The notes under the pieces are model-generated. The model was not told the DNA's origin. It worked only from the letters and a program-made list of their open reading frames with translations, and ran no database searches. Made by a program: the position numbers and the translations under genes. From assembly GCA_009746045.1 (NCBI GenBank), contig RPFO01001284.1, forward strand, positions 177,392 through 241,391: DNA of 64,000 nucleotides, in the 5' to 3' direction. Positions 35,521 to 45,956 of this stretch are shown in pieces (position 1 is the first letter of the stretch; the number at the start of each line of letters is the position of its first letter). Source of the stretch: Mesostigma viride. Lineage: Eukaryota; Streptophyta; Mesostigmatophyceae; Mesostigmatales; Mesostigmataceae.

Positions 35521-36420
35521 GCGGTGGCCGCTGCAGCCCTTCGCATTTTCGCCTCCGCCAGCTCGCGCTCGAGCCTTTCGATGTGGTCGTCCTGCGTCAT
35601 TTGGATGTCCATCGGCTTGATCTCGTCGGCCTGCACAAGAGAGCATTGATACGAAATGAAGGGTCCGAGTAAATGCTTCAGCGAGTACACTGAGGGGCCG
35701 GGTACACTGACGCATTGGTAGTTTCATTAAATAATTATGACACTGGCGGCGCTGGCCACCTCAGTGCAAACGATAAATAAAACAAAAGATTTTCGAATAG
35801 CTAAATTTACCTTGGCGGCATTCTCGAAAGCGACGATGTTCGTCAGGGAACTCAGAGGCTGCCGGCTGCTGCCGGTGGGCGAGTCGGCATTGACTGTGCT
35901 GACCCGCTCTTTCGCTTGCTTTTTCCTCATCTTCCGTGGGGGACCCGCGGCCTCATTGTCGTCATCGTCACTAGGACTCTTCAAATCCTTGTCCTTGTGG
36001 TTTGAGAGGTATCGGGACCACTGCGTCTCAACGTACTGGGCGGCTGTCTCCTGTTTTGGTTCGAGGGGCGGTCGTTTCCGATTTCCTGCCTTGAACTTTT
36101 CTAGACTGACTGCATAAGTAGCTTTTGCAGCCTGAAAATCTTGCGCTGCCAGCGCCCCAGCCCAAGGACAAATTACGAGCAAACGGGCAACGCAGGCCTG
36201 GAAATGGTCCTCGTCCTGGTATTTTCCAACAATCCCCGGCGCGAAATAACGCTCGCTCAGGACGGCGATCTGCTTGCGCAGAGTTGACTGATATTTTGGG
36301 GGATTGACGCAAACCAGGGGCTGCCCCTCCTCCAAGTACTTCAGTTGTTGAAGAATCGCTTCTTCACCTCGTCGGAAGCTACCTGGACAGGCTGCGGATG
36401 ATGTTTGCCCATATCCTGGA
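35520..36420 (-). CDS. Unrecognised host-like gene, two exons visible
   Basis: A minus-strand open stretch runs from about 36420 down to a donor at about 35812 (GCCAAG|GTAAAT). An intron of about 180 bp ends CTCTTGTGCAG, and the second exon starts about 35631 (ADEIKPMDIQ). The first part contains SERYFAPGIVGKYQDEDHF and a basic, Asp-rich segment with a likely nuclear localisation pattern (PRKMRKKQAKER). The second exon has a coiled-coil stretch (HIERLERELAEAKMRR) and then runs into the retroelement fragment. I see no ATG start, so an upstream exon is likely missing. I do not recognise the family. Confidence 0.45.
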
Positions 36421-37300
36421 TCGAATCACCATCTCACGAGCGGCAGCATCAGAATCACCATCTCACGATCAAATCTCCTGTGAATTTCAGAGCTTCCTGT
36501 TAACTTCCGGTGGAGGAGCAAGACGCGATGGAGGTTTTCAAACACCGCGCCTTTCCAAGTTCTTGGTCGTTTGCAGTTGCCTTGGCTGTTGGCAGTTGGC
36601 GCGGCCAGTGACTGCCAACAGCAGGCGCAACGTGCAAGGAATCTTGCACTGCGAAAATCGGACGGCCAAAAAAAGCTCACCCCGCCGGAAATTCGAAATT
36701 GCGCCAAAAGTGGTCCCTGGGCACATGCAGCGGCTGACGCAATAGCCTGGAGGGAATCGGATTCGGAACCTTTGGTACCTTCGCAACCGTCAGTCACTCA
36801 AGGCGCGTGCTATCCAACGGTTACTTATTCCCACGCCTGTTTCGTAACTGTGAAGAAATCATTATGATTGGAAAAAACTAAGAATATCGTGACTGACATC
36901 TCACGTCTCTCCTTAGTTGGTCCAAGTTTGTTTCAGCACACCGGAATGACTAATTGGTCTAAATCAGCTGCTATCTACAGTGCTGTAAGCGGAACCACCC
37001 ACACTAATTTATCTGAATTCGTCCAGTACGGAAGCGCTTCTTTGCTATTCACCAAAACTCTATTGCGCGACGCAAAAAAATCTGGACGTTCAGAGATTGA
37101 TCTTATTGGATCCTAGTCGTTGTATTTTGCCGGCAGGAATCTCATTCCATTCACCAGAGTGAAACACGTCGCGGCGGTGCCAGGCTCGTCACATACAGTA
37201 TGCGGCTGCCTTGTTTTAAAACAAATTTTATTGTTAAAAAAATCGGATCTCTTACCTTAGCAACAGCCACACGACACTGCGCCGTTTGGACCTTCGCACG
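36420..37300. other. Spacer, no supported gene
   Basis: A perfect 16-bp repeat (ATCACCATCTCACGA and neighbours) occurs near 36425-36470. An open frame of 82 codons at 36868-37116 has no recognised domain. Nothing else is supported. Confidence 0.4.
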
Positions 37301-37566
37301 CGGTTTGGACCTTCTCACGCAACCGGGACAACAACCACCCGGTGTATCTACCTTACAATTTGGGAGACCTGCGCTAAGGACAGCCATAGCGACAGTGCCG
37401 GACTTGACGGCCATACGACTCTGCTCCGGATTCGGTTTGGACCTTGCACAGTCAACCGGGACAACAACCACACACATGTGTCTACCTTACAATTTGGGAG
37501 ACCTGCGCTAAGGACAGCCATCGCGACAGTGCTGGAGGGCCTGCATCGTCTGGAGTCGAGACGATG
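37300..37566. repeat. About 131-bp imperfect tandem duplication upstream of the tnp2 gene
   Basis: GGTTTGGACCTT, CAACCGGGACAACAACCAC and TACAATTTGGGAGACCTGCG recur in the same order about 131 bp apart. CACTA elements often have repeated subterminal motifs bound by their transposase, so these may be subterminal repeats, but I cannot see the CACTA terminus itself. Confidence 0.6.
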
Positions 37567-37706
37567 CAGGCCCTGATCCGGTCCACAGTTAAGTGGATCT
37601 TTCCAATGATGATTGACCATCTTCCTTCTGGAATGTAGGTAGCTCGGGCAGCCATCATGACGTAGGGTGGGAGGGCCTGCATCATCTTGACTTGATGCAG
37701 GCCCTC
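37536..37706. repeat. Two hairpins sharing the same arm sequence
   Basis: At 37536-37574 a 16-bp perfect stem (AGGGCCTGCATCGTCT) closes a 7-nt loop. At 37671-37706 a 14-bp perfect stem (GAGGGCCTGCATCA) closes an 8-nt loop. Both lie just before the ATG of the tnp2-like gene at 37744. Confidence 0.85.
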
Positions 37707-37743
37707 TGACACGGTTTCAGCCTTGTTGTTTTATCGGTTCCAG

Positions 37744-39124
37744 ATGGCGAGCATGCACGGGTCTGTCGATGACTACATGATGGGTGGCATGCCTGCCGAT
37801 GGCGGGCCTGAGCAGGAGGCCCGTGAGTTTGCCCGCAATTTCGAGGAAACTGTGCAAAGCATTCGTACGGACACACCCCTCTATCCCGGGTCGTATAAGA
37901 TGGCCCTCGCCACGTCTTTGGAAATCCTGTCTCTGCTTGGCAAGAACAGCGCATCCGCCGTGTTTGCCGATGAGCTCTTTAAGTTTTTCTCTGACATACT
38001 ACCACCGGGCAACCAGTTTCCAGCGTCGGTGGCCAAGGCAAAGTCTGTGATGAATAATTTAGGGCTGGATTACCAAGTGTACGATGCGTGCCCATGGGAC
38101 GAGTATCTGTATAAAGACAAGACTGTAAAGCAATGCCCCGTTTGCAAGCTGAACCGGTATGTATGAGACCTATGAAGACCGGAGTGGAGAGACGGTTGTG
38201 ACCACCAGACCGCATCGGCAGGTTCGCAAGTTTTCCCTGAAGGACCGGATCAGGGGCCTTTTCAGAATACCGGTGATGGCCAAAGCATTTAGGTACGCGG
38301 CGGAGAACCGAAGCAAGGAGCCTGACCACCCGCATAGAAGATCCACGGGATTAAAGGTCAGTTTGGCGCTGTCGTTTCCGCTTTTTTAATGTCCCTTTTT
38401 GAAAAAATATTTCCCTTGAAAGCTTGTTCTTGTGCACCGCTGCTGTTGATCCTCAAGGTATATGCTGATTTCAGTGATTTGTGGCTCTGGCTCGTGCAGC
38501 AAAGTACCTGGACTAAGTTTTGCATGCATGTTTGCTTTTTTCCTTGGTTTGAACTGTTTTCTTGTGCGTCCCTGAGTGCAGATACAAGGGCCTCAGCAGC
38601 GGCTTTTGGACTTGTTCCCTGAGCTTGCATCTGATCCGAGAAATCTCTTCATCGGATGCTGCTTTGACGGTGTATGCCCTCGCTACTGGCTGGACACATA
38701 TTCCTGCTGGCCATGCATGGTCTGTTTTTTCAATCTGCCTGAGTGGGCCCACATGATCAACAAGCATTTCTGCCCCATGGTCCTCCTGGTGGGGGCACAC
38801 CGTGGGCGAGCCCCCCAAAAGATGCGCATCTTCTTGGACCTATTCGTAGACGAGCTAATAGAGCTTTTCAAAGGGTTTTTTATATGTGATGTACTTGACG
38901 ACGCCAAGGGGGAATTCCAAACTGCATTCATACGTGTGGTGCTGCTGATGACCATGCATGACTATCCCGCATTTCCAAAGCTGATCAACATGCCGGATGC
39001 AGGGTATGACGGGTGTTTAAAACATGGCCCGAAGTGGAAGGGGACGTATTTTTCAAACGGCAAGATTGTATTCCTGGGCAATGACCGCATGCTCCCTGAC
39101 ACAGACCCACGTCGTGTTAGTTAG
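37744..39124 (+). pseudogene. CACTA (En/Spm) tnp2-type transposase, N-terminal half, frameshifted
   Basis: The frame from ATG 37744 gives a tnp2 (PF02992-like) core. It has LGLDYQVYDACPWDEYLYKD and CPVCKLNR, the zinc-like motif of the family. Then, in another frame, come YEDRSGETVV and FRIPVMAKAFRYAAE. After an intron at 38357-38581 (GTCAGT..TGCAG, phase 0) come FPELASDPRNLFIGCCFDG, FNLPEWAHMINKHFCPMVLL, MTMHDYPAFPKL and KIVFLGNDRMLP. The frame change at about 38157 coincides with a tandem GTATGTAT, i.e. a 4-bp duplication. The C-terminal catalytic half, past the stop at 39122-39124, is not found. The family moves CACTA DNA transposons; this copy is inactive. Confidence 0.85.
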
Positions 39125-39630
39125 CATATTGGGGCACCAATGTGCTAGATGGATGCAGGTTAAGGAGACCTTTCCAACGCCGTGTCAACCGCCTAGAACA
39201 GACAAGGGACTAGAAAGATATCAGGTCCCGAAGTACTGCCGACCGGCAGGCGAGGGCGGTGCACTCTCAGGGCAAAGTGGACAGGACACGTGGCAGGCAG
39301 TGCCTGCACAGGCTTAGCCTGAACCATCACGTGACTGGGACACAGTGTACTGAGGGCTCAACGGTCCTGTGGCTAGTAGAAGCCAGTAGCCAGCCAGCAG
39401 GTCTGCAAGGATGTAAGTCCATGCAGGACTGTGGCAGGTCCTGTGCTGTCCTAGACACAGGATAGCCAGAGATTCCTGTATGCTGCCTGCAACAAGGATG
39501 CAGGGCAGCGATACGAGGCTCTGGCAATGTAGCGTTGCCCAGCGTTGCCCATGACCGAGGAACAAGGATGGAACGAGGTTGCATATAGCTCGAGGCTCAA
39601 CGAGGCAACGAGCATCTTCACACACGAACC
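39125..39630. other. Spacer after the tnp2 fragment
   Basis: Possibly degenerate transposon sequence. A candidate exon after TGGATGCAG at about 39157 gives about 50 codons before a stop, with no clear match to the rest of tnp2. Confidence 0.35.
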
Positions 39631-39639
39631 TTGGTCGTC

Positions 39640-40923
39640 ACGACGAGTGGCGAGCCTATCGAGGGTCGTAGGCCTGGTGTGAGGATAAAGGTTGCTAGCC
39701 AGCAGCCTAGGGTCATTCCAGCCGGCAAGGACCAGGAGCTCACAAGCTCTGCTGACGAGTTGCTGTGCAAATCGTACTATTGCTTCCAAGCGCTTTCATG
39801 TCTGGTTCATCGTCGAGCAGCCACGGTGCTGGTGAGGCGAACGAGCAGAGAGACGCGCAAGCGTTTTTCCCCTTACCGTAACCAAGCAAACGCTCCAACA
39901 TTCGTGCAAGCGGCCTACGTAGCAAGGCACTTGGCAGTAGAGGGGTGGGTGGCGGTGTGTGGGGGAGGCAGCAGGCGAGCGGCGGCGGACCCGATTATAC
40001 AGCGGGCTCGCCTCGTGATTTCTCCGGGTGAGACAGGGCGAGTGGCGGTGGAGGAGTTGGTGCGCATTCGTGACGCGCTAGCTGAAACTGCTAATCGCGT
40101 GGAGGTCGCCTACCAGGGCGCCCATATCACGCTAGCCGGTCTCGACCTAGCCAGGGAGGCGCTTAGCCAGATCGTGGCGACAGCGCTCGGCAGCACCAGA
40201 CTGTTCAACCACTGGGTGGCGACAGCAGTGCTAGGAGAGGGGGTACCAGACGCCGACATAATCCGGAACGCCCGCGCTCGCGAGGTTGTGAATCCTTGGA
40301 GCACGGCGGAGGTATTTGCTCAGACCATTGAGAATCCTGTTTCCATCCTTTTGCAAGAGTCGAGAGGGTACGCGGACAGGTTCTTTATTACCACGCAGCC
40401 TTTCGGAGTGTACTCTAGGCTTGATACACCAAGGCCGGAAACCACCGCAGCGTGGGGTCCGGAGGTGGAGATTGTCGCGGGTGTCGAGAAGACGCCTGAG
40501 GATGTCCATTTTGAGTGGACAGACAAGCCAGAGGGCTCCGTCAAGCGCTCGGCCCAGCAGATAAACGAGGGCGACGGCACTACAGAAACCTACGAGGAGA
40601 GGCAGAGGGCAGATCTGCACGTCCCTCGTGAGGTGACTCACGAGTACGATCGTTACGGCCGAGGCGAGCAAAACGAGCTTGTCGGAGGCGGTAAGCGGTG
40701 GGTACGCAACCTTGCTTGGCATCGCAATCCAGGTGAGGAACAACACCCAGTCGAACGCAAGGAAGACGGGCGACCTGTGACCTGCGTGCTGGGAGAGTTT
40801 AACCCAGACCTCCAGATTGTCGCAGTGGCAGCAGCAGCCACATCGGTTGCTGAGGGTGTTGAGCAGCGTCCAGACCGTGAGGAGGGGCAGGCGAGTGCAA
40901 GCCAGGAGGCGGCCTCGTCTGGA
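39640..40923 (+). CDS. Long open stretch without any ATG, function unknown
   Basis: About 430 codons are open on the + strand and contain no methionine codon at all, so this cannot be a simple single-exon gene. It could be one or more internal exons: GGA|GTAAGTG at 40921-40930 is a strong donor, and AG acceptors are available. The predicted protein is Ala/Glu/Arg-rich with an amphipathic helical region (EVAYQGAHITLAGLDLAREA) and an acidic, Gln-rich tail. I do not recognise it. A Penelope-like element begins 37 bp after the donor, so the next exon, if real, was separated by that insertion. Confidence 0.35.
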
Positions 40924-40960
40924 GTAAGTGCGTAAGCCTGAGTAGGTTCCAGCAGCCATA

Positions 40961-41376
40961 TCCGGCTTTTTGCCTTTGCACCGTGTGCAGTTCTTGGACG
41001 TTTGGAATCATGGCATGGCTAACGTGATGACTGACTAGCTAGACCTTTTCAGTGGTTTTCCATTTGCGGGTATTTCCTCGTAAATGGTGGGAGAGCGATC
41101 GCAGCAATGGTGCTCACCACTAGACACTCCCGGCCAGTTAGGCTAGAAACACACGCCCTGATCAAGCATGCTGTTTCCGGCCCCACCGTCTAGGTCATCT
41201 AGTCGCTCCACACGTAAGCCAGCCATAATTTCAATGCACAAGGATACACATTTCCATCACCATTCATCTTCATCATCCTGAACGACTCGAAAACGCGGAA
41301 AAGATAACGGCAGGCTCGAGCTACCATGGTCCGGATTCTCCCGATTTCTGGCCTGCGCTGGTTGTCTCTTTGATAT
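40961..41376 (+). repeat. 416-bp direct repeat, upstream copy (Penelope pLTR)
   Basis: Nearly identical to 45513-45928; I noticed one substitution (GAGCTACC against GAGCCACC). It is the 3' end of one element unit lying in tandem before a full unit, the pseudo-LTR arrangement of Penelope-like elements. Confidence 0.92.
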
Positions 41377-42311
41377 TAGATTGGTTGAATATAGTTCGTT
41401 TTCGGCTAGGAGGCGTGGCCTTTGCATGACGGGCAAGAGGATTTCAGCCGTGGGCAACCAAGCACACATGTCGTCGGGCTAGTCCGACGAGTGCGCACGT
41501 GAACCGGCACTCCCGGTCACACACGACACCATAGAGATAGTCAGCTGCACCGCCTCATGTCGGCGAAACCCATAGTTCCATCGGAATCGTTTCAGCGGCC
41601 GGCATTTCCTCTCCGCGTTTCCTCAACCTCGTTTTCAGGATCATACTCATCGTTCCTGCATTTTCCTCTTCCACGCAGGTTGTGGCTTTTTTGAAAGCCA
41701 CGAATGTACCCGGGGATGGGACGCTTCGGCTGCCTCAATGCCTACACATTCAATACGATGTCCCCCTCTCACCTTCCTCCATCATTCCGCTCACATTGCA
41801 CTACGTGTCTGTGTTTTGTTCTTTTTCTTGTTCTCGTTTGTTTTGCTGTTCTTGTCCTTTTTCTTTTACTTTTACTGAGGGAGCTAGGCTGGGCTGCGCG
41901 CTGTGTGTGCTACTCTCGTGTTTTTCTGTGGGCACTTGAGAGACTAACCAAGGATCGGGCCCCCCACACGGCAATATCAGCCTTTGCTTTTGTTTACCCT
42001 CCCATATCTCTTTACAAACGCCAAAAAAACACAAAGGCAGGAGCACGGTGACTCATCTGGAACATGAAGAAGGGAAATCTTTTCGTTACAGGAAAGAGGT
42101 GTCAAGTATGACAATTGGAAGGCCCCCCCACTGGGAATCCACATGTTCCGAGTCCATTCAGCTGTGTTGTTAGCCACATCCTGCCCCGGGGAGATGCATC
42201 ATGGACCACCGCTATCGCGTAACGGGTGTTACGCAGTGAATATTGACTTACCTCAATATGCTCCGCTCTGGTTCTGTTTGATGTCTTAGCTCTCAGTGCA
42301 TCTGAATCATC

Positions 42312-45300
42312 ATGAAACACCTTATGACTTTCTGGCATGCTCTTACCCTCCACAGAATACGGCAATCCAGTGGCATTGATTACCGGAAGTACACTGCTAT
42401 TTCTCGGCAGTTCCCCTATCGTATCTCCTCACAGGCATGGCGGAAGCGTTGTCGCATCAACACGCGCCATAACCATCACTGCAAGGATGACCATACTCTA
42501 CGTCGCCTCCGGCGCTTACAGCGCACGCATTTGTCGCTTACCAACTCCACTCGCCCACACCCCGTAAGCACCCATCGCGTCATTTATGCCATTTACAACC
42601 GCAGGTACCCTCAGCGTATCTACGTTGGCCAGACGCAACGGGATGCCTGGACGCGTTTTCAGGAACATGTCCGAGCGGCACGCCGCCTTCATATTGGCCG
42701 CCCTGCCGCCAACGACGACACCCCCCTACATGGCGCCATGGCCCAATACGGGTGGTGGGATTGGCGAGTCGTCCCCTTGGAACATGTCCCCGGCACCTTT
42801 ACCGGCGCCGCTTTTCGCAAAGCCGCAGGGCATCGGGAAACGTTTTGGAAACGAATGTTACATGCATTTCTGCCCCACGGTTTTTGCATTGAAGGCAAGA
42901 GTTTCAAAGCTCGGTCTCGCCGCCGCCCGCCTCCCCTCCGTCCCCGCCCTCTTATGTTCATCCGTGCCTGGCGTCTGAAGCACAATCTCCACCCATATCG
43001 CCCCTATCCCCCCAGCGTCACCCCGGCCCCTCCACCTTCCACACATGTGTCCACCGATCCTTCCCTTTACTCCACCAGTCTCCGCTGCTTACGTCACATG
43101 TCTCGGCTTATGCAACGCGGCAACTTTCATGCATCCTATCTCGAAGCCTGCAGCTTGAAGAAGCTTACCAGCTTACACATTGCCGTCGGGTCGTGCTCCC
43201 CAGCTGATCTGCAAGTCCCCCGCTCCCATGCCACTAGTCTGCGAGGCCTTCTCTCACGTATCATTCGGCACCGTGTCAATGGGAATGCAGATGCACTGCG
43301 TCCGCGCCGTTTGCTGATCTCACCTTTCATTCATGCTGCGATGGATGAGCTGTGTTTGCCACACATTCTGCATTTGCCGCAAGTGCAGGCTGCGATGCCG
43401 CTCGTGGTGCGCAACACTTTCGGCACTCCCATTGCTGCCTGGCATTACTCTCCCACCTTGGGACAAATGGTTTTCAGCAACGGGAAGGTCAGCCGCGATA
43501 CAACGCCCACCGAGCTGGCCACCATCTTGGCAGGGCCCTGCCCCTGCCAACAACAACGGTATTTCAAGTACCTTGATCCCACCTCACAGCACGTCATGAC
43601 CGCTGACCTCAGCATCCTGCCGAGCCACACGCTTGTAGACCTTTTTGCCAAAGGCACCAAGTTTCGGCCGTGGGTCCAGCGCACGTGTGCCAAAGAGGTG
43701 AATGCACTGCTCTCCACATCACTGCGCAAATTTTGCAATGCCATGAGCACGGACCTACAGCTTGCTCCCCTTGCCATGGAACCGTGGTTTCGCGCCGTCA
43801 TTCACGAATGCAATGCACGTCTCACCAGGCTTGATTACCGTCTCCAGCAGGTCCACCGCACCACCTGGCTCAACACCACAGATAAAGCACTTCTTGACCA
43901 CTTCAAGCAGGACTTTATCATCACGTGTGTTGACAAGAGTGCCAACAACTTTGCTTTCATATGCAAGAAGCACTACCTTGCTACTTTGCAACACGAGTTG
44001 GCGTCCAGCCCTACCTATGTTCAGCGTGCACAGTCCACCGCCAGTATCACCGCTGCTCATCGGGCTTTTCTGCACAGCCAAAACATTTTTGCTCGGGCAT
44101 TCCTTAAGCGGCAGCGACGCGCCACCACCACTACGTTCCCATATCTGTATCTCACTCTTAAGCTGCACAAAACTCCTGTTGCTTTGCGCACCATTGCTGC
44201 GTCGCATTCAGCCCCACTGATGCCTCTCTCGAAACTCATCTGCCATGCTTTGAATGCTCTTCTCCCCGAAGCCAATGCATTATGGGTGGAGGTGCTGTCG
44301 AATGCCGGGTATGAATGCGCTGGTAGTTGGATCGTCATAGACTCAGCCCAAGTACGCCTACGCCTTGCCGCCCTTAGCCGTTCTAAGACAGCAGCAGAGA
44401 AACGTATACCTATGCCCATAGCCACCTATGATTTCACCACTCTATATACCACACTAGATTTGCACGATTTGAAAGCTCGTTTAGATAGCCTCCTTACTCG
44501 TCTGTATGCACGTAGGCCTCACGGGCGCAACCACCTGCACGTGCGTGTTTCTCAGACCAAGCCCACGGCAACGTGGCTCTCAGGGATCGCGGCAGGTGCT
44601 ATCGTGCGGGATGGTTATAATTATATTATCACGAAGGCTGACCTTGTCCATTGGATCTCTTATCTTGTTGATAACACCTTCATCTGTTTTGCGGGCAATG
44701 TATACCAACAAGCTATCGGCATCCCTATGGGCACTAACTGTGCCGGGCTCCTTGCAAACCTCTATCTATACACTTATGAGCTTGCATTCATGGAGAATCT
44801 CATTGCCTCAAACGATGATGTTCTCATCAGGCGTTTTATCCATACATGTCGATACATTGATGATGTCATCGCTTTCGACAACCCTGATTTCGCAACCCAT
44901 TTGTATATCACCGCTGGTCTGCCTGGCATCTACCCGCAAGCGTCCCTCACATTAAAGCTCACGTCGGAGGATACTCATTGCAATTACCTCGATCTTAACA
45001 TTACCCATAACAAGAAGGGCTGGCGTACGGCTATCTATGATAAGCGCAAGGATCCTAAATACCAGCAAATTCCTTTTATTCGTTACCCCGATATTCACAG
45101 TCTCCTTTCCCACACAGCAAAATATGGTGTTGTTCTTTCTCAGTTACATCGTTTTTCCCGTCTTTGTTCTTATCGTGTTGATTTCATCACGACTCTTGTT
45201 GAACTCTTGCAGCGTTTATTGGTCAAAGACTATGACCGAGCCATTATGCTCCGTCAAGTCCGATGTTTTTTGCAACGTCACCCACATCTGTTCGGTGCTG

Positions 45301-45368
45301 CCCCTTGGCACAAGCTCTACAAACAGGTCGTGGACCGGCTGGATCGCATAGTATCTCCGCACATCTGA
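42312..45368 (+). CDS. Penelope-like reverse transcriptase with N-terminal GIY-YIG endonuclease
   Basis: The ATG at 42312 opens a frame of 1018 codons with no interruption. Residues about 88-150 hold the GIY-YIG module: IYAIYN then IYVGQT (variants of GIY and YIG), followed by RFQEH with the conserved Arg and a later Glu (PLEHV). The central part has CVDKSANNFAFICKKHY, matching the conserved DK motif at the N-side of Penelope reverse transcriptases. The catalytic palm follows: YDFTTLYTTLDL, IPMGTNCAGLLANLYLYTYE, and CRYIDDVIAF with the YIDD box near residue 847. Then YLDLNI and DKRKDPKYQQIPF complete the fingerprint. It nicks target DNA and copies its RNA into the site. A minus-strand overlapping frame at its end is probably a shadow. 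Confidence 0.93.
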   Translation: MKHLMTFWHALTLHRIRQSSGIDYRKYTAISRQFPYRISSQAWRKRCRINTRHNHHCKDDHTLRRLRRLQRTHLSLTNSTRPHPVSTHRVIYAIYNRRYPQRIYVGQTQRDAWTRFQEHVRAARRLHIGRPAANDDTPLHGAMAQYGWWDWRVVPLEHVPGTFTGAAFRKAAGHRETFWKRMLHAFLPHGFCIEGKSFKARSRRRPPPLRPRPLMFIRAWRLKHNLHPYRPYPPSVTPAPPPSTHVSTDPSLYSTSLRCLRHMSRLMQRGNFHASYLEACSLKKLTSLHIAVGSCSPADLQVPRSHATSLRGLLSRIIRHRVNGNADALRPRRLLISPFIHAAMDELCLPHILHLPQVQAAMPLVVRNTFGTPIAAWHYSPTLGQMVFSNGKVSRDTTPTELATILAGPCPCQQQRYFKYLDPTSQHVMTADLSILPSHTLVDLFAKGTKFRPWVQRTCAKEVNALLSTSLRKFCNAMSTDLQLAPLAMEPWFRAVIHECNARLTRLDYRLQQVHRTTWLNTTDKALLDHFKQDFIITCVDKSANNFAFICKKHYLATLQHELASSPTYVQRAQSTASITAAHRAFLHSQNIFARAFLKRQRRATTTTFPYLYLTLKLHKTPVALRTIAASHSAPLMPLSKLICHALNALLPEANALWVEVLSNAGYECAGSWIVIDSAQVRLRLAALSRSKTAAEKRIPMPIATYDFTTLYTTLDLHDLKARLDSLLTRLYARRPHGRNHLHVRVSQTKPTATWLSGIAAGAIVRDGYNYIITKADLVHWISYLVDNTFICFAGNVYQQAIGIPMGTNCAGLLANLYLYTYELAFMENLIASNDDVLIRRFIHTCRYIDDVIAFDNPDFATHLYITAGLPGIYPQASLTLKLTSEDTHCNYLDLNITHNKKGWRTAIYDKRKDPKYQQIPFIRYPDIHSLLSHTAKYGVVLSQLHRFSRLCSYRVDFITTLVELLQRLLVKDYDRAIMLRQVRCFLQRHPHLFGAAPWHKLYKQVVDRLDRIVSPHI

Positions 45369-45512
45369 ACCCTGTGATGCCAGATCTCCTTTGCGGCCGT
45401 TCCGAGCTTGGCACTGGATTCGTTGTCCACATCGTCGCGTCGCTGCCGCAACACGATGTTTTCTGGCATCCGCGGGCTTTTGGTTCCCGCCGCACATTTG
45501 AAAGTGCTGTCC

Positions 45513-45928
45513 TCCGGCTTTTTGCCTTTGCACCGTGTGCAGTTCTTGGACGTTTGGAATCATGGCATGGCTAACGTGATGACTGACTAGCTAGACCTTT
45601 TCAGTGGTTTTCCATTTGCGGGTATTTCCTCGTAAATGGTGGGAGAGCGATCGCAGCAATGGTGCTCACCACTAGACACTCCCGGCCAGTTAGGCTAGAA
45701 ACACACGCCCTGATCAAGCATGCTGTTTCCGGCCCCACCGTCTAGGTCATCTAGTCGCTCCACACGTAAGCCAGCCATAATTTCAATGCACAAGGATACA
45801 CATTTCCATCACCATTCATCTTCATCATCCTGAACGACTCGAAAACGCGGAAAAGATAACGGCAGGCTCGAGCCACCATGGTCCGGATTCTCCCGATTTC
45901 TGGCCTGCGCTGGTTGTCTCTTTGATAT
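45513..45928 (+). repeat. 416-bp direct repeat, downstream copy (Penelope 3' end)
   Basis: The matching copy of 40961-41376. It begins 144 bp after the stop codon and forms the element's 3' terminus, ending CTCTTTGATAT before unrelated flank. Confidence 0.92.
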
Positions 45929-45956
45929 CTGCGTGTGTTGTCTGTAGTATTTTATA

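Larger units (their letters stand above)
41377..45928 (+). mobile_element. Full-length Penelope-like element with N-terminal GIY-YIG nuclease
   Basis: The unit comprises a 5' leader of about 935 bp, a single intact 1018-codon frame and a 3' region ending in the 416-bp repeat. Penelope-like elements are retrotransposons whose reverse transcriptase is related to telomerase. Most carry the GIY-YIG nuclease at the C-terminus; the Chlamys/Naiad group known from green algae and animals has it at the N-terminus, as here. The undamaged frame and near-identical repeats suggest recent insertion. A truncated relative sits in intron 10 of the C2/VASt gene. Confidence 0.88.

Noticed and set aside
40961-41376. 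Hammerhead ribozyme in the Penelope pLTR
   Set aside because: Many Penelope-like elements carry one, but I found no CTGANGA core paired with a GAAA box on either strand. CTGAACGACTCGAAAA near 41278 is only superficially similar and leaves no stem II.
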